From assembly GCF_002224365.1 (NCBI RefSeq), contig NZ_CP022437.1, forward strand, positions 1,178,001 to 1,242,000: a DNA stretch of 64,000 bases, given 5' to 3'. How positions within the stretch are numbered: position 1 is the first letter of the stretch; the number at the start of each line of letters is the position of its first letter. Positions 43,663-53,092 of the stretch are shown here, piece after piece. A program made the position numbers and the translations under genes. The notes below the pieces were generated by a model. The model did no database searches. It had not been told where the DNA came from and worked only from the letters and a program-made list of their open reading frames with translations. Origin of the DNA: Virgibacillus necropolis (GTDB taxonomy: Bacteria; Bacillota; Bacilli; Bacillales; Amphibacillaceae).

Positions 43663-45203
43663 GAGCCATCCCTCCACGAACCAATCCCGGTTTGTGCTTT
43701 TATGTAGAATTGCCTAAACTCTTGTTCACTATGGGTTGGACATCGCGAAAATATTGATCCAAGAAATGCACCTAAAAATCCGATGGGAATGGCAAGTATG
43801 CCCGGATTATACAGCGGAAAAAGTGGCTCTCTTGAAATCCAGCCGCCATCTGGATTCATAACGTGCGGACCGACTAACAGGAGCATTAGTGAAGCGGTCA
43901 ATCCACAAACCATTCCAATGATTGCTCCTGTTTGATTAAAACGTTTCCAGTAGATGGTAAACAACAGTACAGGCAGGTTACTTGAGGCCGCAACAATGAA
44001 TGTTAAGGATACAAGAAACGTAACGTTAATATTTTTCAAACCAAGGGCAAATAAAGTTGAAATGACGCCAACTGCAAAGGCAGTCCACTGCGCAGCATGC
44101 AATTGTTTTTTCTCAGTAGTACGTCCTTTTTTAATAATATGGTAATAGATATCATGTGAAAAAGCAGTTGTAGCTGAAATCACTAAACCAGCGACAACAG
44201 CTACAATTGTTGTAAAGGATATAGCTGCAATAAAGGCTAACAAAAAATCGCCACCCAATTCTTCTGCTAATAAAGGTGCAGCTAGATTCCCTGTCGGATC
44301 AAGTGCAACCAAATCCTGAAATCCAATTAATGCAACCACGCCAAAACCTAAAACAAGTGTGATTATATAAAAAGCTCCAATAATCCAACTTGCGGTTAAT
44401 AGGGACTTACGCACTTCTTTCGTATTTCGAACGGTAAAAAAACGTATCAAAATATGCGGTAATCCTGCTGTTCCAAGTATTAAGGCGAGATGAAGCGATA
44501 TTGTTTCCAAAGGATTACCAAATAAATTGCCAGGCAGAAAAAAGCTTTCACCTAAAGGGGTGCCCATTTGAACCTGTGCAAGCAATTCAGTAATATCCCA
44601 ATCAAAACGGGCAAATACAATTAACGAAAGAAGAAATGTTCCTGATAGGAGTACTACAGTTTTAACGATTTGGACCCATGACGTGGCATACATTCCCCCG
44701 AATACAACATAGACTGTCATTAAACTTCCGATAATAAGCACGGAAGTCGAATAGTTAATGTCCAGTAGTAAGCGAATTAAAAGACCTGCTGCCACCAACT
44801 GAGGAATCATATATAAAATGGAAATAATAAATGACCCGATAGCCATTAACAAGCGCATTTTATTACTTGGAAAACGAGAACAGATAACATCCCCCAGCGA
44901 AAATTTACCTAAATGATGAACCGGCTCAGCAATAAAAAACAACACAATTAAATAGGAAACTAAGAAACCTATCCCGTACAAAAAACCATCATAGCCGTTA
45001 ATTGCAATTGTTCCAACAATACCTAAGAAGGAAGCCGCACTAATGTAGTCGCCTGCAATTGCCATGCCATTTTGTATCCCCGTTAAACTTCCGGCTGCAA
45101 TATAAAATTGATTCGTTGTTTTACTCTGTTTTGCCGCCCAGTATGTAATAATTAGGGTACACACAACGATACACAGAAAAAACAGGAAATAGGTAAGGTT
45201 CAC
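43659..45203 (-). CDS. Second ActP/YwcA-type symporter, linked to the sensor kinase
   Basis: 514 residues, ActP-like throughout (NQFYIAAGSLTGIQNG, GDYISAASFLGI, TTAFSHDIYYHIIKKGRTTE). It has no DUF485 partner, unlike its paralogue at 39042. It starts with GTG after GAAGGTGAAG and runs straight into the kinase gene. A carrier fused by operon to its own sensor suggests either transport-coupled sensing or autoregulated uptake of a short organic acid. Confidence 0.85.
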   Translation of the reverse strand: MNLTYFLFFLCIVVCTLIITYWAAKQSKTTNQFYIAAGSLTGIQNGMAIAGDYISAASFLGIVGTIAINGYDGFLYGIGFLVSYLIVLFFIAEPVHHLGKFSLGDVICSRFPSNKMRLLMAIGSFIISILYMIPQLVAAGLLIRLLLDINYSTSVLIIGSLMTVYVVFGGMYATSWVQIVKTVVLLSGTFLLSLIVFARFDWDITELLAQVQMGTPLGESFFLPGNLFGNPLETISLHLALILGTAGLPHILIRFFTVRNTKEVRKSLLTASWIIGAFYIITLVLGFGVVALIGFQDLVALDPTGNLAAPLLAEELGGDFLLAFIAAISFTTIVAVVAGLVISATTAFSHDIYYHIIKKGRTTEKKQLHAAQWTAFAVGVISTLFALGLKNINVTFLVSLTFIVAASSNLPVLLFTIYWKRFNQTGAIIGMVCGLTASLMLLLVGPHVMNPDGGWISREPLFPLYNPGILAIPIGFLGAFLGSIFSRCPTHSEQEFRQFYIKAQTGIGSWRDGS

Positions 45204-45642
45204 TGCTTCACCTTCTTCTTTATTTGCCCTATGAATGTTAGGTCGAAATTCCGTTTCTATATATAAAGATAAAAATGAAAATTTGATTAATTCTTATTAT
45301 GAATAGTATCCTACTATTTGTTATTAGTAAAGAAGGTGGAGGTATTGCTAACAAAAAAATCACAAAGTGTTGTTTAGCTATACATACTAATACTCTATTA
45401 ATAGTTTATTTTGTTCATCGTGAGCTAGAGAAGGACTATTGATGATAGAGGATTATTTTTTTAACTTGCTAGCTAATTATTATACCTTTTATTTTCAAGA
45501 TTGGTATTGACATTCACCCATAATTGTTTTAACCTAACTCCTTATGCTTTTTAAATTAGGCTGTTTTCATACGCATTGTGGCTTTTTCATCTTCATAGTT
45601 GATATAAAATGCGACATAACTAAAATCATGTTCGGTGCGCTG

Positions 45643-45934
45643 TGACCGCTGCGGAAAAACACTACGCTTTCCGCGGGCTCGCGATGAGCCTCCTCGATCG
45701 CAAAGACCGCTCTCTGCGGGGTCTCATCGTCTTCGCTGTTCCCGCAGGAGTCTCCGTGTTTTTCCTTCGCTAGGGTTGAGCTCCTTCTAAAATTCATAAC
45801 ATTCATCTCTTCACTCTTCAGTGATTGGAGCGGAGGGCAGTCGACTCCTGCGGGAGGATAGGCACCGCAGTGCGGTAGCACGAGGAGGCTCACCAGCCGC
45901 CCGCGGAAAGCGACTGCCCGCAGCGGAAATCACG
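45643..45934. repeat. GC-rich repeat, two head-to-head copies
   Basis: Two related units of ~130 (45643-45774) and ~113 bases (45822-45934) lie in opposite orientation. Shared parts are CGCTTTCCGCGGGC, TGAGCCTCCTCG and CCCGCAGGAGTC. The sequence is far richer in G+C than the surrounding DNA. It sits in the ~820-base gap between the symporter (ends 45203) and the MFS gene (46023); the rest of that gap is AT-rich and shows nothing else. Open frames across it reflect the repeat. Confidence 0.7.
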
Positions 45935-46022
45935 TTGCTGTTACGTCGCAGTTTATATCCATTCTCTCAACAGCAACATTCTTTACGAAAACAGCCTTAA
46001 ATTACAGCAAAGGGGTGGTACT

Positions 46023-47210
46023 ATGACCCGATTACAAGCATCAAGAAAAATCGTTTTGGTCGTTTTTATGATTTCTACATTTGCTATAGGAATGACAGAG
46101 TATGTTGTGACTGGATTGCTCACTCAATTTGCATCGGATCTGAATGTTGATATTTCAACGACAGGTTTGCTCTTAAGCGTTTATGCGATTAGTGTTGCGG
46201 TCTTTGGCCTTATCCTCCGAATGATCACGATTAAATTACCACCTAAGCCACTACTCATTGGTTTGATGGTTGTGTTTATAGTTAGTAATACAATTGCTGC
46301 AACAGCTCCAAATTTTGAAGTATTATTACTTTCTAGGCTATTATCAGCGCTTATGCACGCTCCATTTTTTGGACTTTGTATGTCCATTGCCTTTACTATC
46401 TCAAAACCAGAAAAACGTCCAAGTGCGATTGCAGCCGTGCAGGGCGGACTCACGATTGCAGTTATGATCGGTGTCCCTTTTGGTTCGTATCTGGGTGGCA
46501 TCTTTGCATGGCGTTATGTATTCTGGTTCATTGTTTTACTTGGTGTGATAGCATTAATTGGACTTATTTTGGTCACACCTAATCAGAAGCCTACGTTTAC
46601 ACCAAATTTGCGAGAAGAACTTCGTATTTTTAAAAACAAAAATGTTTTACTCGTGCTTGCGATAATCATCTTCGGATTCTCTGGAGTGTTTACGGCTTAT
46701 ACTTTCATAGAGCCCATGCTTAGGGAATTTGCAGGATTCGGGGTCAGCGGTATTACCACTGGGTTCTTCTTCTTTGGGCTCGGTGCAGTTATTGGAAACT
46801 TTGCTTCTGGTAAAATCCATCCTAACCTATTAACAGAAAGACTAATTTCAGCTTTATGTATTTTAGCTACAGTATTGGTGGTATTCACATTCCTTCTTCA
46901 GTTCTCAGGTATGGCTCCTGTTATGTGCTTCTTATTTGGGGCAGGCACATTCGGTACAACGCCTATTCTTAATTCTAAGATTATCCTGGCAGGAACCGAA
47001 GCACCTTCATTATCAGGAACGATTGCAGCATCTACCTTTAATCTAGCCAATTCTATTGGTGCCACACTCGGCACAATCTTTCTGAATGCAGATATAAGCT
47101 TTCGGCTGATAACACTTATTGCTGCTGGAATGATTATATTTGGAATGATACTAACCATCGTTACACACAAAGTAGAAGATAAATCACTATTTTCATTAGA
47201 AAAGGCCTAG
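46023..47210 (+). CDS. MFS transporter, DHA1 family
   Basis: 395 residues with 12 helices. The pattern (TEYVVTGLLTQFASDL in helix 1, SRLLSALMHAPFFG in helix 4) is that of drug or sugar efflux carriers of the AraJ/YdhP group. Substrate unknown. Ribosome binding site AAAGGGGTGG. Single gene. Confidence 0.82.
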   Translation: MTRLQASRKIVLVVFMISTFAIGMTEYVVTGLLTQFASDLNVDISTTGLLLSVYAISVAVFGLILRMITIKLPPKPLLIGLMVVFIVSNTIAATAPNFEVLLLSRLLSALMHAPFFGLCMSIAFTISKPEKRPSAIAAVQGGLTIAVMIGVPFGSYLGGIFAWRYVFWFIVLLGVIALIGLILVTPNQKPTFTPNLREELRIFKNKNVLLVLAIIIFGFSGVFTAYTFIEPMLREFAGFGVSGITTGFFFFGLGAVIGNFASGKIHPNLLTERLISALCILATVLVVFTFLLQFSGMAPVMCFLFGAGTFGTTPILNSKIILAGTEAPSLSGTIAASTFNLANSIGATLGTIFLNADISFRLITLIAAGMIIFGMILTIVTHKVEDKSLFSLEKA

Positions 47211-47269
47211 GTTTTGAAAACGATAAATTGGGTAATAGTATAAAAGGAATTGATTAGACGAGAGGGTGA

Positions 47270-47551
47270 GTGGAAAAAGTGAAAAAAATGGATGCTTACT
47301 ATCGAACAGAAAGTAATGCAGAGAGTGCAAAAGCCAAGCTTGAAACATTAAAAGTCGAGAAAGTTCTAGTAGAGCGAGTTCCAGATTCTTCAAGAAACGG
47401 GTTAATGGAAGTCATAAAAAATATGTTCACTGATGATACGAAAGATCACCACCATGATCCTCAGATTTTACATGTTGAAGTGGCGGATGAGGATTTTGCA
47501 GAAGCTAACAAGATAGTTCAAGAAAGTGAAGGCTTCATTTCAAAAGAATAA
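47270..47551 (+). CDS. Small hypothetical protein, stress-protein-like
   Basis: 93 residues, acidic, alpha/beta, with a HHHDP patch in the middle (KDHHHDPQILHVEVADED). The layout (YYRTESNAESAKAKLETL then strand) resembles the small YflT/general-stress 17M-like domain, only loosely. Start is GTG 47270 after GAGGGTGA; GTG 47279 is possible. Confidence 0.5.
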   Translation: MEKVKKMDAYYRTESNAESAKAKLETLKVEKVLVERVPDSSRNGLMEVIKNMFTDDTKDHHHDPQILHVEVADEDFAEANKIVQESEGFISKE

Positions 47552-47785
47552 TTATCTGTTAACCATCCAGTTAGGGTGGTTTATTTTTTTGGCTGGAGGA
47601 AGGTGTGAAACCCTGATAAATAAACGAAATTTCTGATAACCCCGAATGCTAAAGCCCATTTTGAATACTTCTGTAAACTTGCCTTTACTCATTCGAACAT
47701 TTGTTCTAAAATGAATTAACTACCACCATCACTGTAATTTGTAGCAGCAAGGGTAGTAAGTGTTTGTTATACAGGAGGAATGAAA

Positions 47786-48103
47786 ATGAGTAAAGATAAA
47801 AAGATTTTTGAAGAAAAAGGCAAGTTTGATGTTAGGAACCATTATGTGAAAAGCGAAACTTCTTATTCGATGAAGGTGGCTGAAAATCCATTGGGTGATC
47901 CCTATTTGTGGAACCAATTGAAACCTCAATTAACTGAAAATCAACGGAAATGGTTGCAGTACTATGTTATTGAGAATATGTCGGTAAACGAAATTGCTGG
48001 ACAGGAAAATGTATCTACTGATGCAGTGAAGAGTTGGGGACGAGGGGTTAGGAAGAAGTTGAAGATTGCGGTTGAGCAGAGGGGGTTGGAGAGGCTTTCG
48101 TAG
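47786..48103 (+). CDS. Small protein with sigma-70 region-4-like helix-turn-helix
   Basis: 105 residues. Residues ~50-95 (LTENQRKWLQYYVIENMSVNEIAG and then STDAVKSWGRGVRKKLK, cited in parts) have the shape of a sigma-70 region 4 / LuxR-like HTH; the N-terminal half has no known domain. There is no region 2, so it cannot be a complete sigma factor. ATG 47786 is placed 7 bases after AGGAGG; ATG 47780 is too close. Could be a regulator that binds DNA or the polymerase. Confidence 0.55.
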   Translation: MSKDKKIFEEKGKFDVRNHYVKSETSYSMKVAENPLGDPYLWNQLKPQLTENQRKWLQYYVIENMSVNEIAGQENVSTDAVKSWGRGVRKKLKIAVEQRGLERLS

Positions 48104-48378
48104 GTGTTTGCTATTTCAGTCAGCCTAACTAGAATAATTTCACATTCTTGTAGGGGGACTGATGTTTACTTTTAGTTAGTCAGATTTTATAGGAAACAGT
48201 TACTAGGGCTTAAGATTAAATTAACATTACTAAACAAATCTGGTGGTAAGATAAAGAATAGTTATAAATTTCAATTTGAAAAATATAAGTGTACAATTTT
48301 ATTGGGAAGTTTGCTCAGAGAACCTTTCAAAAAGCTTCCTTATTAAGAAAAAAATTAAAATTTAAAGGAGTTAACTAA

Positions 48379-49158
48379 ATGGATGAACCGCTATTTAATA
48401 TTCCTTCCGCAACATATGCTTCTTTAAGCGAATCGGAACGTTTTTTACTTGAATACATTCATCAGAATATAGATGATATTGCAACCATGTCGATTGTTAC
48501 ATTAAGCGAACGTGCTACAGTATCTACTGCTACAATAGTTCGTCTGATGAAAAAGCTTGGATACAATGGTTATACTTCATTTAAATATCGACTGAAGCAG
48601 GATAAAAAAATGGTTGATACGGACGATCAGTTAGGCGATATTGATGAAAATATTAAACAAGTTATTAGGAAAAATGAAGAAGAAGTCCTAAAAACAATTC
48701 AGCTGCAGAGTATCGGTCAGATTGAAGATGCAGTGCAGAAAATTCATGATGCCGATAAAATCTACATATTTGCAAGAGGCTTTTCTGAAATGATTGCAAG
48801 AGAAATGACTGTCAAACTTCAAGTTATGGGAAAAACCTGCGAGAGTCATGAAGATCCTAATATAATAAGGATTAAGTCTAGCAAAATTGAAAAAAATGAG
48901 CTTGCCATTTTTATTTCCTTATCGGGAGGAACTTCGGAACTTGTTGAGGCCTGCCAAAATCTTAGCATTAAGCAAGTTACTACCATTACCTTAACAACAA
49001 ATGTAAATTCAAACTTAAGCAAGCTTTCAGATATGACATTTTTAGGTTATAAAAGTGATCATTCTCTATTTCCAGAGTATGAGGTTCGCTCAAGACTCTC
49101 TCTAAACGTTATTGCTAGAGTCTTACTGGATGCATATGTTATACGGACATCGAATTAA
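48379..49158 (+). CDS. RpiR/MurR family regulator
   Basis: 259 residues: N-terminal HTH_6 (MSIVTLSERATVSTATIVRLMKKLG) and C-terminal SIS sugar-phosphate-binding domain (IYIFARGFSEMIAREM, IFISLSGGTSELVEACQ). It precedes the PTS sugar operon in the same direction and very probably controls it in response to a sugar phosphate. Strong AAAGGAG ribosome binding site. Confidence 0.88.
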   Translation: MDEPLFNIPSATYASLSESERFLLEYIHQNIDDIATMSIVTLSERATVSTATIVRLMKKLGYNGYTSFKYRLKQDKKMVDTDDQLGDIDENIKQVIRKNEEEVLKTIQLQSIGQIEDAVQKIHDADKIYIFARGFSEMIAREMTVKLQVMGKTCESHEDPNIIRIKSSKIEKNELAIFISLSGGTSELVEACQNLSIKQVTTITLTTNVNSNLSKLSDMTFLGYKSDHSLFPEYEVRSRLSLNVIARVLLDAYVIRTSN

Positions 49159-49215
49159 ATTTACAATACTAACGCTGGGAATGCTACGTTCCTAGCTTTT
49201 TTATTGTCAACGACT

Positions 49216-49249
49216 TGAAAACCTTTACATAATCTGAAAACATTTACAT
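49216..49249 (+). promoter_or_regulatory. Tandem operator before the PTS operon
   Basis: TGAAAACCTTTACAT (49216-49230) and TGAAAACATTTACAT (49235-49249) repeat with a 19-base period. Each 14-base core is near-palindromic and fits the cre consensus except at the central G. They may be RpiR operators, weak CcpA sites, or both. Confidence 0.5.
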
Positions 49250-49298
49250 GAAAAGTTATGTGATAATTAAATTAACAACAAAGAAGGAAGGTGTAGCA

Positions 49299-50228
49299 AT
49301 GATCTATACTTGCACCATGAATCCTGCTATCGACATGTATGTGGCCGTTAATGAACTAAAACCAAATACGGTGAATCGGACACATGATGAGGATTATCAA
49401 CCTAATGGAAAAGGTGTTAATGTATCAATCATGCTGAAGAAGCTGGGTATTGATAGCATAGCCTTGGGTTTTATTGCTGGATTCACAGGTGAGTTTATTC
49501 AAGATTCATTAAGCGAGTTAGGTATTGAGACGGATTTTGTTTCCGTCGATGGAATTACACGTGTTAACGTTTTTATAAACTCAACCTCTGAATATAAGAT
49601 CGTTAATCAAGGTCCTTTTATTAAACCAATTGAACAGGAAACCTTTTTAGAAAAAATAAAAGCTATTCCGTCCGGCAGTACACTCATTGTATCTGGTAGT
49701 TTACCAAAAGGAGTATCCGACTCAATCATTACCGATATTGCCAAGGTTTGTGAAGAACGCGGTATTAAATTAGTGCTTGATACAAGTGTTGGGTCAGTCA
49801 TTGATACACTTGAGTATAAACCATATTTACTAAAACCGAATGAAGAAGAGTTAGCTAATCTGTTTCATAAGCATCATTCACTTTCGGAAAAAGAATTAAT
49901 TCATTATGGGAAAGAGCTTTTAAAGAGAGGAGCGCAACATGTTCTTGTTTCAAGAGGTAAGGATGGCGCTTTATACTTTTTCGAGGAAAATTTAATTAAA
50001 GTGACTGCTCCTCAAGGGCAAGTTGTAAATACTGCATGTGCTGGAGATTCGATGCTTGGAACTTTTATCGGAAAACTGGTACAGAACGAACCTATTGAAG
50101 ATGCCCTTGCCTATGCTACTGCAATTGGGGCTTCAACTGCTTTTTCGAAGGGATTAAGTGATTTAAAAGATATAACAAGGTTAGTAGAAGAAGTATCCAT
50201 AACACAAATTAAGGAGGAGTTAGGATGA
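49299..50228 (+). CDS. PfkB family hexose-phosphate kinase (1-phosphofructokinase/tagatose-6-phosphate kinase type)
   Basis: 309 residues; starts MIYTCTMNPAIDMYV and contains NGKGVNVSIMLKKLG (substrate side) and the ATP/catalytic motif NTACAGDSMLGTFIG with catalytic Asp. Expected to phosphorylate the sugar phosphate delivered by the adjacent PTS to a bisphosphate for the aldolase. ATG 49299 has AAGGAAGGTG upstream. It overlaps the EIIBC gene by 4 bases. Confidence 0.88.
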   Translation: MIYTCTMNPAIDMYVAVNELKPNTVNRTHDEDYQPNGKGVNVSIMLKKLGIDSIALGFIAGFTGEFIQDSLSELGIETDFVSVDGITRVNVFINSTSEYKIVNQGPFIKPIEQETFLEKIKAIPSGSTLIVSGSLPKGVSDSIITDIAKVCEERGIKLVLDTSVGSVIDTLEYKPYLLKPNEEELANLFHKHHSLSEKELIHYGKELLKRGAQHVLVSRGKDGALYFFEENLIKVTAPQGQVVNTACAGDSMLGTFIGKLVQNEPIEDALAYATAIGASTAFSKGLSDLKDITRLVEEVSITQIKEELG

Positions 50229-51658
50229 CTCGTAAAAAAATTGTGGCAGCGACGGGATGTCCAACAGGTATTGCACATACATTCATGGCTGCTGAAGCAT
50301 TAAAAAAAGCGGCAGAAAAAATGGATATTGATATTAAGGTTGAGACTCATGGTCAGGTTGGTATTGAAAATGGTCTTACAGAAAAGGATATTCGTGATGC
50401 TGATGGAGTTATTATTGCTGCAGATAAAGACGTTAATACTGATCGTTTTCATGGTAAGCGTCTTGTTGAAGTGCCTGTAGCCCGTGGCATCCGATCCCCT
50501 GAAGATTTAATCAATCAGATTGTAGGTGAAGTAGCGCCAATTCATAAGGTGAAAGGTAATGAATCAACTTCAACAGCTGCTTCTGGAAGAGAAGAGAGTG
50601 ATTCTGCGAAAGCAGGTAGTAGTAAAAATTGGGTACATGCCATTTATAAAAACTTAATGAACGGTGTTTCCCACATGCTTCCATTTGTTGTTGGAGGTGG
50701 AGTTCTCATCGCCATTTCTTTCCTATTCGGAATTCATTCTGCTAATCCAGATCATGACTCATACAATGCTTTCGCTGCATTTCTAAATAGTATAGGTGGA
50801 CTAGCGTTTAGTTTCATGGTTCCAATCCTTGCCGCTTTCATCGCCGAATCAATAGCTAAACGGCCTGGGATGGTTTTAGGTTTTGTTGGTGGTCTGTTGG
50901 CCGACCAAGGTGGCGCAGGTTTCCTTGGTGGAATTATTGCAGGTTTCGCGGCTGGTTATATCATTATTTTACTTCAAACATTATTGAAAAGGTTGCCGAA
51001 GTCTCTCGATGGTTTAAAATCAATTTTCTTGTATCCTGTTATCGGAATCTTATTGATTGGTGCAATAATGACACCACTTATGGCTCCTGTAGAAGCATTA
51101 AACACTGGCTTGATGGACTTTCTATCTACTGTACAATCAACAAACCCGCTAATTCTAGGTGTTATTGTTGGTGCAATGTGCGGGTTTGATATGGGTGGAC
51201 CTTTTAACAAGGCCGCTTATCTCACAGGAACTGCACTTCTAACTGAAGGAAATTTATACTTTATGGCTGGAGTTTCAGCAGCGTGTATAGCTCCACCGCT
51301 TATCATTGCGTTTGCGACTGTATTTTTCCGCCGTAACTTTACGAAAGAGGAACAGAATGCTGGATTGGTGAACTTTGTACTAGGTTCCACACACATTACG
51401 GAAGGTGCAATTCCTTTCGCAGCTAAAAATCCAGTAGTTGTTATTCCGATTATCATGTTTGGTTCTTCCATCGCAGCTGTTTTAACTTATACGTTTGGGG
51501 TTCAAGTACCAGCACCCCACGGAGGTTTCTTAGTTCTTCCAGTAGTTACTGGGGCGATACAATGGGTATTTTCAATCCTAGTAGGTTCACTTATTGCAGC
51601 AGTAATCTATGGCTTTTATCGTAAAAAAGTTGCAAAAAATCAACCAGTAGAGGAGTAG
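50225..51658 (+). CDS. PTS fructose-family EIIBC
   Basis: 477 residues: EIIB domain at 1-~100 with phospho-Cys12 in VAATGCPTGIAHT, then a linker (about 101-135) and EIIC membrane domain (~135-470) with GGVLIAISFLFG and GGPFNKAAYLTG. Takes up and phosphorylates a fructose-like sugar. The separate EIIA follows. Fructose is the default guess, but RpiR control and a class II aldolase leave other ketoses open. Confidence 0.88.
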   Translation: MTRKKIVAATGCPTGIAHTFMAAEALKKAAEKMDIDIKVETHGQVGIENGLTEKDIRDADGVIIAADKDVNTDRFHGKRLVEVPVARGIRSPEDLINQIVGEVAPIHKVKGNESTSTAASGREESDSAKAGSSKNWVHAIYKNLMNGVSHMLPFVVGGGVLIAISFLFGIHSANPDHDSYNAFAAFLNSIGGLAFSFMVPILAAFIAESIAKRPGMVLGFVGGLLADQGGAGFLGGIIAGFAAGYIIILLQTLLKRLPKSLDGLKSIFLYPVIGILLIGAIMTPLMAPVEALNTGLMDFLSTVQSTNPLILGVIVGAMCGFDMGGPFNKAAYLTGTALLTEGNLYFMAGVSAACIAPPLIIAFATVFFRRNFTKEEQNAGLVNFVLGSTHITEGAIPFAAKNPVVVIPIIMFGSSIAAVLTYTFGVQVPAPHGGFLVLPVVTGAIQWVFSILVGSLIAAVIYGFYRKKVAKNQPVEE

Positions 51659-51665
51659 TTTATTT

Positions 51666-52133
51666 ATGGAAAAAATGATTCAACCCGAATTTATTCAACT
51701 AAATGCAACTGCATCATCACAAAAAGGTGTATTTCAAACCATTGCAGATATAGCAAAAGCAACTGGTATTGCCACTTCTGAAGATGACGTGGTAGAAGGA
51801 TTACAATCGCGTGAGGCAGAAAGTACAACTGGATTCCAAGAAGGTTTTGCAATTCCACATACACAGTCTGAAGCTATAGTAAAGCCCGCAATTGTTATTG
51901 TGCGTACAGAAACAGGGATTGAATGGGAGTCATTTGATGGTGAACCTGCTTTCTTCTTTTTATCACTGCTTATCCCAAAAGAGGAAGCGGGAACCACACA
52001 TCTCCAGGCGTTATCCGCCCTATCACGAGTGTTGATGGATGATGAAAAACGTCAGGCCTTTCTCGATGCTAAAACAAATGAGGAACTTACAAAACTGGTA
52101 GATAAAGCAATTACATCTAAGGAGGATAACTAA
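51666..52133 (+). CDS. PTS fructose-family EIIA
   Basis: 155 residues of the PtsN/FruA EIIA fold. The phosphorylated His is in GFAIPHTQSEA (about residue 65). It starts 7 bases after the EIIBC gene and passes phosphate from HPr to EIIB. Alternative nitrogen-PTS roles are unlikely here because of the operon. Confidence 0.88.
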   Translation: MEKMIQPEFIQLNATASSQKGVFQTIADIAKATGIATSEDDVVEGLQSREAESTTGFQEGFAIPHTQSEAIVKPAIVIVRTETGIEWESFDGEPAFFFLSLLIPKEEAGTTHLQALSALSRVLMDDEKRQAFLDAKTNEELTKLVDKAITSKEDN

Positions 52134-52135
52134 TC

Positions 52136-53005
52136 ATGCCACTTATATCAACAACACCAATGCTTGAAAAAGCGAGAGCAGATAAACATGGGATTGTAGC
52201 ATTTAATGTCCACTCTTTTGACAGTATCTTCTGGGTGCTTGAAGCTGCTGCAGAGCTGAGATCGCCAGTAATCGTACAAACTACAGTTGGAACGGTTAAA
52301 CAACTGGGCGCAAAAAATATTGTTCAAGTCGTAACAGCTGCTTCTGAGTATTATGATATACCAACGGGTCTTCATCTTGATCATTGTACAGATTTAGAGG
52401 TAATCAAAGAAGCTATCCACGCAGGTTATACATCTGTGATGATTGATGCTTCTATGCATTCTTTTGAAAAGAACGTCGAGCGTACAAAAAAGGTTATTGA
52501 CCTTGCAAAGTCACTGGGGGTTAACATTGAGGCAGAGCTTGGTAAAGTAGGTGGTGTGGAAGATGATATCGTTGTTAATGAGGAAGATGCACAAAAAGCA
52601 GTTCCTATAGAATGTAAACAATTTGTTGATAGCACAGGAGTACCAACACTTGCCCCTGCTATCGGTACAGCTCACGGAATATACAAAGGCAAGCCGAATA
52701 TTGATTTTAATCGTATTGCGGAAATAGCTAAAATTGTTGATGTACCGCTTGTCCTTCATGGGGGATCTGCTGTGCCGGACGAAGATGTACGCCGCTGTGT
52801 TGCTTTGGGTATGGCAAAGGTAAATGTATCAACAGAGCTCAAAAACGCTTATTCAGAAGCGATTCGTAATCATTTTGCGACAGAGCCTGAAAGCCTAGAT
52901 CCCCGTGCATACCTACAGAAGGCAAAAGACGCAGCCAAAGAAATAGCAAAATCAAAAATCCGTATGGTGGACAGTGAAAATAAAGTAATTCCATCGTTTG
53001 TATAA
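52136..53005 (+). CDS. Class II fructose/tagatose-bisphosphate aldolase
   Basis: 289 residues; zinc histidines in HLDHCTD, in GTAHGIYKG and in LVLHGGSAVP, with Glu in NIEAELGKVGGVED. Splits a ketose bisphosphate into dihydroxyacetone phosphate and glyceraldehyde 3-phosphate. Very good AAGGAGG site, 2 bases after the EIIA gene. Resembles GatY/KbaY/FbaA-type, with specificity not decidable. Confidence 0.9.
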   Translation: MPLISTTPMLEKARADKHGIVAFNVHSFDSIFWVLEAAAELRSPVIVQTTVGTVKQLGAKNIVQVVTAASEYYDIPTGLHLDHCTDLEVIKEAIHAGYTSVMIDASMHSFEKNVERTKKVIDLAKSLGVNIEAELGKVGGVEDDIVVNEEDAQKAVPIECKQFVDSTGVPTLAPAIGTAHGIYKGKPNIDFNRIAEIAKIVDVPLVLHGGSAVPDEDVRRCVALGMAKVNVSTELKNAYSEAIRNHFATEPESLDPRAYLQKAKDAAKEIAKSKIRMVDSENKVIPSFV

Positions 53006-53092
53006 TCATGTTAATTTAAAGATAGACCTTTCCTCTTCATTTTGGAGGTAGGTCTATTCTAGTATATGATTCTTTAATCTGGAGGTTTTTTA

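Noticed and set aside
45567-45893. Open frame of 108 codons in the gap before the MFS gene
   Set aside because: It crosses the GC-rich repeat pair, has no ribosome binding site and resembles no protein.
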